64,000 bases of DNA. Origin: Phreatobacter cathodiphilus. Its GTDB lineage: Bacteria; Pseudomonadota; Alphaproteobacteria; Rhizobiales; Phreatobacteraceae. The notes under the pieces are model-generated. The model had not been told where the DNA came from. It worked only from the letters and a program-made list of their open reading frames with translations, and did no database searches. The position numbers and the translations under genes were made by a program. Location of the stretch: contig NZ_CP027668.1 in NCBI RefSeq assembly GCF_003008515.1, forward strand, positions 620,001 through 684,000. The letters run 5' to 3'. This document shows, in pieces, positions 17,132 to 24,954 of the stretch (position 1 is its first letter; each line of letters opens with the position of its first letter).

Positions 17132-17977
17132 TCACTTCACGGCGGTCATGGTGACGCCGTCGATGAACCAGCGCTGGGCAGCGAGGAAGGCGATGACGAG
17201 GGGGGCGGTGATGGCGGTGGCGGCGGCCATGAGCGGGCCGTAGTTCGTCCCCGCCTCGGCATTGGCGAAGTAGACGACGCCGAGCGGCGGGGTCGCGAGA
17301 TGCTCCGACTGGATGACGATCAGCGGCCAGAAGAACTCGTTCCAGTTCCACACCAGAGACAGCACGCCGAAGGCGACCACCGCCGGCATGGCGGTCGGCA
17401 TCATGATGCGCCAGACGATGGCGAACTCGCCGAGCCCGTCGAGGCGGGCCGCGTTGATGAGGTCGTCGGGAACGGTGAGGAAGAACTGCCGGAGCAGGAA
17501 GATGCCGAAGACCGAGATGGTCGAGGGCAGGATGACGGCGGCATAGCTGTTCAGGAGGCCGAGCTGCCAGAGCAGGATGTAGAGCGGGATGGCGGTGACC
17601 TGCGGCGGGATCAGGAGGCCGAGCAGCACCAGCAGGAACATCGTCTCCTTGCCGCGCCAGCGCAGCTTCGCCAGCGCATAGGCGCAGGGCAGGGCGGTCA
17701 GGAGCTGGCAGGTGAAGATGGCGCCGGTGACGATGAAGCCGTTCAGGATGTAGCGGGCGAGCGGCTGCTTGGTGAAGGCGTCGGCATAGTTCTGCCAGGC
17801 GTGCCACTGCTTCGGCAGCAGGCTGAACTCCGGCGAGAAGATCTCGCCCGAGGACTTGAGGCTCACCGAGACCATGATGACGAAGGGCGCCAGCATCAGC
17901 ACGGCGCCGAGGCCGAGGACGGCGTGGCGGAAGATCTCGAAGCCGAGGCCGGAGGCGGCGAGGGACCTTGTACGCAT
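17132..17977 (-). CDS. ABC importer permease, UgpE-like (copy 2)
   Basis: A 281-residue six-helix permease. The EAA loop is NAARLDGLGEFAIVWRIMMP near residues 172-191. It is closely related to the UgpE-like permease at 8726-9574 (both have the VSLK block near the first helix and end in a GVTMT or GITMT motif). It follows ugpA copy 2 by nine bases and precedes phnD by 23 bp. Confidence 0.9.
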   Translation of the reverse strand: MRTRSLAASGLGFEIFRHAVLGLGAVLMLAPFVIMVSVSLKSSGEIFSPEFSLLPKQWHAWQNYADAFTKQPLARYILNGFIVTGAIFTCQLLTALPCAYALAKLRWRGKETMFLLVLLGLLIPPQVTAIPLYILLWQLGLLNSYAAVILPSTISVFGIFLLRQFFLTVPDDLINAARLDGLGEFAIVWRIMMPTAMPAVVAFGVLSLVWNWNEFFWPLIVIQSEHLATPPLGVVYFANAEAGTNYGPLMAAATAITAPLVIAFLAAQRWFIDGVTMTAVK

Positions 17978-17986
17978 GGGATCGCC

Positions 17987-18922
17987 TCAACCGTAGTGGG
18001 TGTGGCGTTCCTGCAGCTTCACCTGGATGACGGTGACTAGCAGGACGAAGCCGAGGAAGACGACGGTGAGGGCGGCGGCATAGGCCGAGCGCAGGAAGGA
18101 AAAGCCCTCCTGGTACATCTGGAACAAGAGCACGTTGGTGGACTTGTTGGGGCCGCCGTCGGTGAGCACCTGCACCGTGTCGAAGACCTGGAAGGCGCGG
18201 ATGGCGGTGATGGTGACGACGAAGAGCGTCGCCGGCCCCAGCATCGGCCAGGTCACGCGCCGGAACCGCTCGAAGGCGCCGTCCGCTCCGTCCACCGCGG
18301 CGGCCTCGTAGAGATCCCTGGGGATCGCCTTGAGGCCGGCGACGAAGAGCACCATGGACAGGCCGATCGCCTGCCAGATGCCGATGACGCCGAGGGCGAA
18401 GAGCGCCGTGTCGGGGTTCTTCAACCAGTCGGTCGTCGGCAGGCCGAGGAAGGCGAGGGTCAGGTTGATGGCGCCGACGGTCGGATGGAAGGCGAACTGG
18501 AACACCAGCGCCATGGCGAGGAGGGTGGAAACCACCGGCAGGAAGAAGGCGGCGCGATAGAAGCCGCGCAGGCTGGTGCCGGCCTCGATCAGGATCGCGG
18601 CGCCGAGCCCGAGGAACACCGACAGCGGCACGACGAAGGCGACATAGGCCAGCGTATTGCGCAGCGTCTTCCAGAACACCTCGTCGGCGGCCATCTCGCG
18701 GTAGTTGGCGAGCCCCGCCCAGGCGATCTCCGGCATGCCGAAGGTCCAGTCGGTGAACGACAGGACGAAGACGGCGACGGTCGGTCCCAGTAGCATGATC
18801 CAGATGAGGACGAAGGCCGGCCCGGCGAGAACCCAGGCCGCCATCTGCTCGGCCGCCTCGCCTGCCGCCCTGCGCCGGCGGCCGGTCGCGGCTCCCGCCA
18901 TGGGCAGCGCCAGGTCAGACAT
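17987..18922 (-). CDS. ABC importer permease, UgpA-like (copy 2)
   Basis: A 311-residue permease paralogous to 7786-8718: both start MSDLALP and end in an R-x-HYG tail. The EAA loop is EAAAVDGADGAFERFRRV near residues 206-223. It overlaps the ATPase gene by eight bases, exactly as in copy 1, so the ATPase-permease-permease block of the two operons is a conserved unit that was probably duplicated or acquired twice. Confidence 0.9.
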   Translation of the reverse strand: MSDLALPMAGAATGRRRRAAGEAAEQMAAWVLAGPAFVLIWIMLLGPTVAVFVLSFTDWTFGMPEIAWAGLANYREMAADEVFWKTLRNTLAYVAFVVPLSVFLGLGAAILIEAGTSLRGFYRAAFFLPVVSTLLAMALVFQFAFHPTVGAINLTLAFLGLPTTDWLKNPDTALFALGVIGIWQAIGLSMVLFVAGLKAIPRDLYEAAAVDGADGAFERFRRVTWPMLGPATLFVVTITAIRAFQVFDTVQVLTDGGPNKSTNVLLFQMYQEGFSFLRSAYAAALTVVFLGFVLLVTVIQVKLQERHTHYG

Positions 18923-20099
18923 GGAGCGCCTCGATCCGCTGCGGCTGCAGCGGTGTCTCGGTGAGCGCCTGCGCCTTCAGCCGCCGGCCGTCCGCGGCGA
19001 AGACCATCACCCGCCCGGGCGCCACCGTGAAGGCGGCCTCGTCGCCCGGGCGGAACCGCGCCCCGACGGCCGGCTCGACCCGAGCGACGACGGGCTTTTC
19101 CGCCCCCGCCACCCGCAGATGCACCAGTGTCTCCGCGCCGAGCATCTCGACATGGCGGACCGTCCCGGCGATCCTGATCGCCGCCTCGCCGCGCCCCGCG
19201 GGCAGCAGGACCTCCGGCCGGACGGCGACGGTCGCCTGCGCTCCCGCCGGTGTGGTGACCGCCACCGGCCAGCGCGCGCCGAGCACCGAGAGGCCGCCGT
19301 CGGCCTCGATCCGCGCCGGCAGGGTGTTGATCTCCGGCGTGCCGATGAAGGTCGCCACCGCCAGGTCCTGCGGGTCGTCGTAGATGACCTGGGGCGAAGC
19401 GACCTGCATCAGGCGCCCGCCCATCATCACCGCGACCCGGTCCGACATGGTCATGGCCTCGGCCTGGTCGTGGGTGACGTAGACGAAGGTCGTGCCGAGG
19501 CTGCGGTGCAGTTCCGAGATTTCCGTGCGGGCCTGCACGCGCATCTTGGCGTCGAGGTTCGACAGCGGCTCGTCCATCAGGAAGGCCTTGGGCCGCCGCA
19601 CCATGGCGCGCGCGAGGGCGACGCGCTGGCGCTGGCCGCCGGAGAGCTGGGCGGGACGGCGCGCCAGGAGATGGCCGATGCCGAGGCCTTCGGCGACTGC
19701 CGTCACGTCGGCGGCGATGCCGGCGCGCGTCGTGGCCGCGCCGGGCATGATGCGCCCGACCAGCGGCAGGCGCTGGGCCGCCGAGAGCCGGCGCATCTCC
19801 AGCGGCAGGCCGATGTTCTCCGCCACCGTCATATAGGGGTAGAGGGCGTAGGACTGGAACACCATGGCGATGTCGCGTGCCTTCGGCGGCAGGTCGTCGA
19901 CCAGGGTCCCGCCGATGACGACGTCGCCCGCGTCCTGAGTCTCGAGGCCCGCGAGGATGCGCAGGATCGTCGTCTTGCCGCAGCCGGAGGGACCGACCAG
20001 CGTCAGGAACTCGCCCGCCGCGATGTCGAGGGAGACGCCCTGGAGGACCGGGGTATCCCGAAAGCTCTTCGCGATGCCGCGCAGCGAAATTCCGGCCAT
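18915..20099 (-). CDS. ABC importer ATPase, UgpC/MalK-like (copy 2)
   Basis: A 394-residue ATPase with Walker A GPSGCGKTT (residues 36-44), signature LSGGQRQRVALARA, Walker B FLMDEPLSNLD and switch VTHDQAEAMTMSD, then a MalK-type regulatory domain. It carries the same approximately 18-residue insertion as copy 1 (RLPLVGRIMPG near residues 111-121), which sets both apart from MalK and UgpC. It is the first gene of the minus-strand Ugp/Phn operon and is preceded by an operator-like dyad at 20132-20159. Confidence 0.92.
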   Translation of the reverse strand: MAGISLRGIAKSFRDTPVLQGVSLDIAAGEFLTLVGPSGCGKTTILRILAGLETQDAGDVVIGGTLVDDLPPKARDIAMVFQSYALYPYMTVAENIGLPLEMRRLSAAQRLPLVGRIMPGAATTRAGIAADVTAVAEGLGIGHLLARRPAQLSGGQRQRVALARAMVRRPKAFLMDEPLSNLDAKMRVQARTEISELHRSLGTTFVYVTHDQAEAMTMSDRVAVMMGGRLMQVASPQVIYDDPQDLAVATFIGTPEINTLPARIEADGGLSVLGARWPVAVTTPAGAQATVAVRPEVLLPAGRGEAAIRIAGTVRHVEMLGAETLVHLRVAGAEKPVVARVEPAVGARFRPGDEAAFTVAPGRVMVFAADGRRLKAQALTETPLQPQRIEALHV

Positions 20100-20131
20100 G
20101 ACGCCCTGCCCATCGACGCCCCGGAGGGCTC

Positions 20132-20159
20132 ACTTGTCGCGTTTAACTCGACAAGTTAA
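20132..20159. promoter_or_regulatory. Operator-like dyads upstream of the Ugp/Phn operon
   Basis: Two overlapping perfect inverted repeats in the 82-bp gap between the PhnF-like gene and ugpC copy 2. The first is TTAACT-CGACA-AGTTAA (20143-20159). The second is ACTTGTCG (20132-20139) with CGACAAGT (20149-20156). The spacing and the GT...AC ends suit a HutC/PhnF-type GntR dimer. The adjacent PhnF-like protein is the obvious candidate binder; this is inferred. Confidence 0.6.
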
Positions 20160-20181
20160 CGGGCGTATGACGGAGCCTGTG

Positions 20182-20898
20182 TCAGAGCGTGTCGATGCGG
20201 ACGATGAGGCTGCCGGAGGGGATGACGGCATTGCCGTAGAGCAGCGGCCGCCCCTCGCCGTCGCTGTCGACATACATCATCACCAGCACGGGTGCGTCGA
20301 GCGGGATGGAGAGCGCCTCCGCCTCGCGCGGCCGCGGCATGCGGCAGTCGATCCAGGTCGAGGCGCGGTAGAAGGCGTCGACGCCGTATTCGGCCAGCGC
20401 CTGGGTGAAGCTGCCCGACCGCGCCACGGCCTCGCCGATGCCGGCGAAGCGGGCGCCGTCGAAGAGATGGTAGCCGTAGATGAGGAGCGAGGGGCTGGCG
20501 CCGCGCACCGTCTCGACCATGACCAGCGGGGTGCCCTCGGCGAGGCCGAGATGGCCGGCGATGGCGGTCGTCGCCAGCCGCTCCTCGGTGCCGACCACCC
20601 GCCCGGAGGGACCGGCGTTCATCTGCCGCTCGATCTCGCTCCACTTGGAATCGCGGGTGATGCGGTATTCGGGCGGCCGGTCCTCGACGAAGACCCCGCG
20701 GCCGCGGCGCGCCCGCACGAGGCCGAGCATGGCGAGGTTGGCGAGCGCCATGCGCACCGTGTGGCGATTGACGGAAAAGCGCTCGGCGAGGTCGTTTTCC
20801 GACGGGAGCTGGTCGCCCGGCCCGATCAGGCCGGCACGGATCTCGGCCTCCAGGTCGCTCTGGATCAGCCGCCAGACCGGTATGCGCGTCTTCGCCAT
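20182..20898 (-). CDS. GntR/HutC-family regulator, PhnF-like
   Basis: A 238-residue regulator. The N-terminal winged helix (about residues 8-75) contains LPSENDLAERFSVNRHTVRM. The C-terminal UTRA ligand domain (about residues 95-238) resembles phosphonate-metabolism regulator PhnF, with a family-typical block YRASTWIDCRMPRPREAE. I start at MAKTRIPVW; a GTG seven codons upstream is possible. It lies between the nitrile-hydratase genes (73 bp upstream) and the Ugp/Phn operon (82 bp downstream), all on one strand. It could regulate either, but the dyad next to ugpC favours the importer operon. Confidence 0.8.
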   Translation of the reverse strand: MAKTRIPVWRLIQSDLEAEIRAGLIGPGDQLPSENDLAERFSVNRHTVRMALANLAMLGLVRARRGRGVFVEDRPPEYRITRDSKWSEIERQMNAGPSGRVVGTEERLATTAIAGHLGLAEGTPLVMVETVRGASPSLLIYGYHLFDGARFAGIGEAVARSGSFTQALAEYGVDAFYRASTWIDCRMPRPREAEALSIPLDAPVLVMMYVDSDGEGRPLLYGNAVIPSGSLIVRIDTL

Positions 20899-20971
20899 CG
20901 GCCCCGCCGCCCTCGACACCCGGGGGAGAGGTGGACCATTCCGCCCCCGATCTCAAGGACCGAGGCCCCCC

Positions 20972-21622
20972 TCATGCCCCGGAATAGGGTTCCGGGATGG
21001 CGGTGCCGATGAGCATGTTGCGCGTCACGAGGCCGACGAGTTCCTCGAACGGCCGATCCGCCGCATCGGCCGGCGCCTTCGGCAGGACGAGGTAGCGCAT
21101 GTCGGCGTTGGAATCGTGAACGCGGACCTCCACCTCGGCAGGGATGTCGACGCCGAATTCCGCCAGCACGGCGCGCGGCTCCCTGACCGTCCGCGCGCGG
21201 TAATTCTTCGAGATGTACCACCAGGGCGGCTGCCCCAGCAGCGACCGCGGATAGCAGGAGCAGAGCGTGCAGACGATCACGTTGTGCAGGCGCGCGGTGT
21301 TCTCGACCACTACGAGCTTCGCTTCTTTGATCGTGTAGCCCATCTCGCGGGCGGCGGCCGAGCCGTCGGCGAGGAGGCGCGCCTTGTAGGACGGGTCCCT
21401 CCAGGCCTGCGCCACGATCCGCGCGCCCCAGGTGACGTTCGGCGCCTCCAGCGCGGCGATGACGCGGTCGGTGTCGGCCGGCGCCAGGATCTGCTTCTCC
21501 AGCAGGATCTTGTGCAGCGCCTCGGTCATGAGAGCGTAGTAGTCCGCCCCCTCGTGGCCCTCGACCACGGGGCGCGAGGGATCGACGGCATCCGCCGCGT
21601 AGCCGATGGGTTCGGGCGTCAT
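20972..21622 (-). CDS. Nitrile hydratase alpha / thiocyanate hydrolase gamma-type subunit
   Basis: The metal-bearing catalytic subunit, 216 residues. The claw motif CTLCSC is at residues 118-123; threonine at position 2 is typical of cobalt-type enzymes, while iron types have CSLCSC. The two later cysteines are normally oxidised to sulfinate and sulfenate. The flanking YRARTVREPRAVLAEFG is also family-typical. After the claw the sequence is YPRSLLG, where many nitrile hydratases have YPWPVLG. The gene overlaps the preceding half-beta gene (ATGA). The family hydrates C-N triple bonds (nitriles, or thiocyanate in SCNase). Which applies here is unknown. Confidence 0.88.
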   Translation of the reverse strand: MTPEPIGYAADAVDPSRPVVEGHEGADYYALMTEALHKILLEKQILAPADTDRVIAALEAPNVTWGARIVAQAWRDPSYKARLLADGSAAAREMGYTIKEAKLVVVENTARLHNVIVCTLCSCYPRSLLGQPPWWYISKNYRARTVREPRAVLAEFGVDIPAEVEVRVHDSNADMRYLVLPKAPADAADRPFEELVGLVTRNMLIGTAIPEPYSGA

Positions 21623-21912
21623 GTCAGGGGCTCCGCCGGCTCGAGCCAGTGGTCGTAGACCTCGATTTCCAGCGTGTCGCTCGCCGCACCGGCATAGTCG
21701 GGCCACAGGTCGGTCTGCGGGAAGTGGACGCGGTAGAGATCGATGGCCGGCAGGCCCGGCCGGCCGAAGGCGAGGTCCTCCGGATTGGGATAGGCGCCGC
21801 AATAGCGCTCGATCCGGCCAGTCCTGTGCCGGATGAACCAGGGGATGCGGACATGGCCCGGCTTGCCGAGGTCGAGCACCGTCACGCGGTCGCCGGGTGA
21901 GAAGCGCGGCAT
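21619..21912 (-). CDS. Nitrile hydratase beta subunit, C-terminal half as a separate protein
   Basis: A 97-residue protein that corresponds to the SH3-like C-terminal domain of nitrile hydratase beta: FSPGDRVTVLDL near residues 4-15, PGHVRIPWFIRHRTGRIER, and YRVHFPQTDLWP near 60-71. It starts inside the stop of the N-terminal half gene (TGATG), so the beta chain is truly encoded as two proteins and not broken by an error. In thiocyanate hydrolase the same split gives the alpha subunit. Confidence 0.85.
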   Translation of the reverse strand: MPRFSPGDRVTVLDLGKPGHVRIPWFIRHRTGRIERYCGAYPNPEDLAFGRPGLPAIDLYRVHFPQTDLWPDYAGAASDTLEIEVYDHWLEPAEPLT

Positions 21913-22283
21913 CAGAGCGCCTCCACCGTCCGGGCCGCGTGATCGACGCGCTGGCCGCGTGAGGCGGCGATGGCGTCCATCCGCGTGAGAACCTCCTCGC
22001 GGGTGACGATCTCCTTCTCGGTGAGGAGGATCGTCAGCGCCTCGGCCCGCCGCTCGTAGAAGCCGAGCGTCTCGTAGAGGTGCTCGCCGAAGCTCTCGAA
22101 GACGCGGCGGATCTCGTCGAGCGAGACCGTCCGGTTCTTCTGCTCCAGCGCCCCGCGGATCGCCTCCGACAGCTTCTGCCAGTCGTCGAAGGGCCGCTCG
22201 ACGCAGGCGACCGGCCCGCCGGGCAGGCCGCCGATGTCGTGGTAGCCGCGATAGGGCGGTCCCTTGCCGGCCTCGTCGGTCAT
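21912..22283 (-). CDS. Nitrile hydratase beta subunit, N-terminal half as a separate protein
   Basis: A 123-residue, mostly helical protein. YRGYHDIGGLPG (residues 11-22) matches the start of nitrile hydratase beta chains, where HD.GG is conserved, and the helical remainder (FGEHLYETLGFYERRAEALT) matches the beta N-domain. It starts two bases after the ABC ATPase stop, so it belongs to the importer operon. The order N-half, C-half, alpha is the scnB-scnA-scnC order of thiocyanate hydrolase and also occurs in a few three-subunit nitrile hydratases. Confidence 0.8.
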   Translation of the reverse strand: MTDEAGKGPPYRGYHDIGGLPGGPVACVERPFDDWQKLSEAIRGALEQKNRTVSLDEIRRVFESFGEHLYETLGFYERRAEALTILLTEKEIVTREEVLTRMDAIAASRGQRVDHAARTVEAL

Positions 22284-22285
22284 GG

Positions 22286-23119
22286 TCAGCTGGCCCTCAC
22301 GGCGTTCTGGAAGACCTCGAGCGTGCGCGCCTTCAGATCGATGAAGCGTGGATCGGTCAGGGTGGAGGGATCGCGCGGCCGCGGCAGGTCGACGTCCATG
22401 TAGTCGGCGATCCGGGACGGGCGACGGGTGAGCATGAGCACCTTGTCGGCGAGATAGACGGCCTCCTCGAGGTCGTGGCTGACCAGCACCGTGGTGACGC
22501 CGCGCGCCACCAGCACCTTCTGGAGCTGGTCGCGCATGATCAGCGTCATCTCGTAGTCGAGCGCCGAGAAGGGCTCGTCGAGAAACAGCACCTCCGGTTC
22601 GATCACCAGCGAGCGCATGATCGAGACGGTCTGCTGCTGCCCGCCCGACATCTGGTAGGGATAGCGGTTGAGGTCGAACTTCAGGTCGAAGCCTGCCACC
22701 AGTTCCTCGATCCGCCTGTCGCGCTCCGCCTTGGGCACGCCCATCAGGCGCAGCGGATAGTGGATGTTGTCGACGGCGCGCAGCCACGGAAACAGCGCCT
22801 CCCGGTAGTTCTGGAAGACGTAGCCGATGCGCGTCTCGGCGATGGTCTTGCCCTCGAACAGGATCTGCCCGGCGTCGATGGGCATCAGGCCGGCGACCAT
22901 GTTGATGAAGGTCGACTTGCCGCAGCCGTTCGGCCCGAAGACCGAGACGATCTTGCCCTTCGGCAGGTCGATGTCGAAGCCGACATAGACGGGATTGCCG
23001 TCGAAGGCCTTCTTGAGCCCGCGGACGGTGATATGCGTGCCCGGCGGGAACCACCGCAGGTCGGGGTAGGAGGCGCCCTCCGGCGCCTCCACCTGCCGCT
23101 GCCTCTGCGCCATGGTCAT
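22286..23119 (-). CDS. NitT/TauT-family ABC importer ATPase
   Basis: A 277-residue ATPase of the nitrate/sulfonate/taurine importer family (SsuB, TauB). Walker A is GPNGCGKST, the Q-loop is VFQNYREALFPWL, typical of the family, the signature is MSGGQQQTVSIMRSL and Walker B is VLFLDEPFSALD. The signature has QQQTVS instead of the common QQQRVA, a small oddity. I start at MTMAQRQ, overlapping the binding-protein stop (TGATG). Confidence 0.9.
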   Translation of the reverse strand: MTMAQRQRQVEAPEGASYPDLRWFPPGTHITVRGLKKAFDGNPVYVGFDIDLPKGKIVSVFGPNGCGKSTFINMVAGLMPIDAGQILFEGKTIAETRIGYVFQNYREALFPWLRAVDNIHYPLRLMGVPKAERDRRIEELVAGFDLKFDLNRYPYQMSGGQQQTVSIMRSLVIEPEVLFLDEPFSALDYEMTLIMRDQLQKVLVARGVTTVLVSHDLEEAVYLADKVLMLTRRPSRIADYMDVDLPRPRDPSTLTDPRFIDLKARTLEVFQNAVRAS

Positions 23120-24114
23120 CAGGCGAGGTCCGAAGGCTTCAGGATGATGTCCTGCACCTTCATCGGCGTCTTCAGCGCGCCCTCGGCCGAGAACACGTCC
23201 ACCAGCGCCTGGTAGGACTTGAGGTCGGTCTCGTTGAGGTCGCGCCAGGCCCGCAGGTAGGGCTGGGCCACGATGGCCGCCTGGTCCGCCCTCACGGCCG
23301 TGTACTTCGGCAGGATCGGTCGGTACTTCTCGTACTGCGTCTCGGCGAGACGCGTCGCCTCGTCCAGCACCTCCACCACGCGGCGGGCGACGGCCGGCCG
23401 GTCCTTGATGAACTTGGTCGTGAGCAGCGAGCAGCCGGAATAGAAGGGATCGGCGATCACCGCGGCCACGGGGTTGGTCATGGCCCGCTTGGCCTCGCCG
23501 AGGGCGACGGCGATCGAGCCGACCGGCTCGAGCGACAGCGTGGCATCGGCCGAGCCGGCGATCACCGCCTGGACCTGGAGCCCGACCGCGAGTTCCACCA
23601 GCCTGACGTCCTTGTCCGGGTCGAGGCCGGCCTTGCGCACCATGTGGCGCGAGATGGTTCGCCACTGGATGCCCGGCAGGTGGCCGAGCGTCTTGCCCTT
23701 CAGGTCGGCGAAGGAGGTGATGGAGGAGCCGTTGGCGACGATCAGGCCGTCGTTGATGCGGTTGACGCCGACGCCGCCGCCCTGCAGACCGAAGACCTTG
23801 AACGTGCCGGGGAACTGGCTCTCGGCGAGCACCGAGATGCCTGCCGCCGCGCCGGGCGCGCCGACGTCGGCGCGGGCCGAGACGAGGCTGTCGATAATCT
23901 GGTTCGGCGCCTGGAAGCGTGCCGCCTCGACCTCGATGTTGGCCTTCTCGAACAGCTTCTCCTCCTGCGCCACGTAGAAGGCCATGGTCTGCATGATCGG
24001 CAGCCAGGACATGACGACCTTGTCGCGCGCCTGGGCGAGGGCCGGGGCCTGCGGGGCTCCCGATGCGACCACGGCGGCGCCGAGGCCAAGGATGAATTCG
24101 CGTCTCTTCGTCAT
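23119..24114 (-). CDS. NitT/TauT-family ABC substrate-binding protein
   Basis: A 331-residue periplasmic protein. The signal is TKRREFILGLGAAVVASG, with cleavage near residue 27 (ALA-QA). Family features are WLPIMQTMAFYVAQEEKLFEKANIEVE (read as separate blocks) and ADATLSLEPVGSIAV. Members bind small anions or amides such as nitrate, sulfonates, thiamine precursors and cyanuric-acid-like compounds. Its place in front of a nitrile-hydratase-type enzyme suggests it captures that enzyme's substrate; this is inference. Confidence 0.88.
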   Translation of the reverse strand: MTKRREFILGLGAAVVASGAPQAPALAQARDKVVMSWLPIMQTMAFYVAQEEKLFEKANIEVEAARFQAPNQIIDSLVSARADVGAPGAAAGISVLAESQFPGTFKVFGLQGGGVGVNRINDGLIVANGSSITSFADLKGKTLGHLPGIQWRTISRHMVRKAGLDPDKDVRLVELAVGLQVQAVIAGSADATLSLEPVGSIAVALGEAKRAMTNPVAAVIADPFYSGCSLLTTKFIKDRPAVARRVVEVLDEATRLAETQYEKYRPILPKYTAVRADQAAIVAQPYLRAWRDLNETDLKSYQALVDVFSAEGALKTPMKVQDIILKPSDLA

Positions 24115-24142
24115 GGATGACTCCTGGGGATTGCTCGGGGCT

Positions 24143-24910
24143 TCAGGCTCGGCCGGACCAGTGGACCAGCCATTTCTCGAGCCCGAGGAAGATGAGGTTG
24201 AGGCCGTAGCCGAGGATGCCGCTGACCAGGATCGTCCCGTAGAGCTGCGGCAGGTCGAAGGTGATCTGGCTGTCGATGATGCGTTTGCCGAGGCCGTCGT
24301 CGGAGCCGATGAACATCTCGGCGACGACGATGACGACCAGCGCCAGCGAGACGGCCGTGCGCAGACCGATGAAGGTCTGCGGCAGACACTCGTAGAACAT
24401 CACGTCCTTGAAGATGCGGGCGCGCGAGGCGCCCATCACCTTGGCCGCGAGGATGCGCGTCTGCCGCGCGTTCATCACGCCGTAGGCGACGTTGAACAGC
24501 ACGACGAGCCAGGCGGCGAAGGCCGCCACGGCGATCTTCGAGAAGTCGCCGAGCCCGAAGATGATCATGAACAGGGGGAACATCGCCGTCGCCGGCGTCG
24601 AGCGGAAGAAGTCGATCAGGAACTCGATGGAGCGGTAGAGTTTCTCGCTGGCGCCGATGACGATGCCGATGGGTACGCCGAAGGCTGCGGCGATGCCGAA
24701 GGCCTGCAGCGTGCGCCACAGGGTCCGTATGAAATCGGGCCCAAGGCCGCCCGAGACGGCCTGAGTCCATATCGATTGCAGTGTGCGTACCGGGGAGGGG
24801 AGGAGCCTGCCCGTCACCAGGCCGGTCAGGTTGACGGCATACCAGACGAGGAAGAGCGCGAGCGGACCCACGGCCATCCAGACGTAGCGGGAGATGCGGG
24901 CCGATTGCAT
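24143..24910 (-). CDS. NitT/TauT-family ABC permease
   Basis: A 255-residue permease with about six helices. The coupling loop KVMGASRARIFKDVMFYECLP lies near residues 148-168 (quoted in part). TPATAMFPLFMIIFGLGD and the C-terminal VSGILGYGLNLIFLGLEKWL are typical of SsuC/TauC. The ATG overlaps the near-palindrome at 24904-24915. The frame is open upstream but I see no reason to extend. It is the first gene of the six-gene importer/hydratase operon and diverges from the biuret hydrolase gene. Confidence 0.88.
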   Translation of the reverse strand: MQSARISRYVWMAVGPLALFLVWYAVNLTGLVTGRLLPSPVRTLQSIWTQAVSGGLGPDFIRTLWRTLQAFGIAAAFGVPIGIVIGASEKLYRSIEFLIDFFRSTPATAMFPLFMIIFGLGDFSKIAVAAFAAWLVVLFNVAYGVMNARQTRILAAKVMGASRARIFKDVMFYECLPQTFIGLRTAVSLALVVIVVAEMFIGSDDGLGKRIIDSQITFDLPQLYGTILVSGILGYGLNLIFLGLEKWLVHWSGRA

Positions 24911-24954
24911 ACAATAGCTCCGATGTGCCTCAATAAATGCACAACAAGTGTGCA
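24904..24954. promoter_or_regulatory. Divergent control region with two dyads
   Basis: TGCACA-ACAAG-TGTGCA (24938-24954) is a perfect inverted repeat. ATTGCATACAAT (24904-24915) is a near palindrome over the permease start codon and resembles FCD-type GntR sites (TTGTATACAA-like). The region is clearly AT-richer than its surroundings and separates the importer operon from the biuret hydrolase gene. The GntR gene at 25765 is the nearest candidate regulator. Confidence 0.5.

Noticed and set aside
20164-20181. Possible Pho box (CTGACAC and CCGTCAT on the minus strand) before ugpC copy 2
   Set aside because: The half-sites are separated by five bases instead of four, one half matches only 5/7, and the palindromic dyad beside it is a much stronger signal.
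22286-23665. ABC ATPase extended upstream to a 459-residue fusion
   Set aside because: The added N-terminal part overlaps the binding-protein gene and is not protein-like; the ATG overlapping that gene's stop gives a normal-length ATPase.
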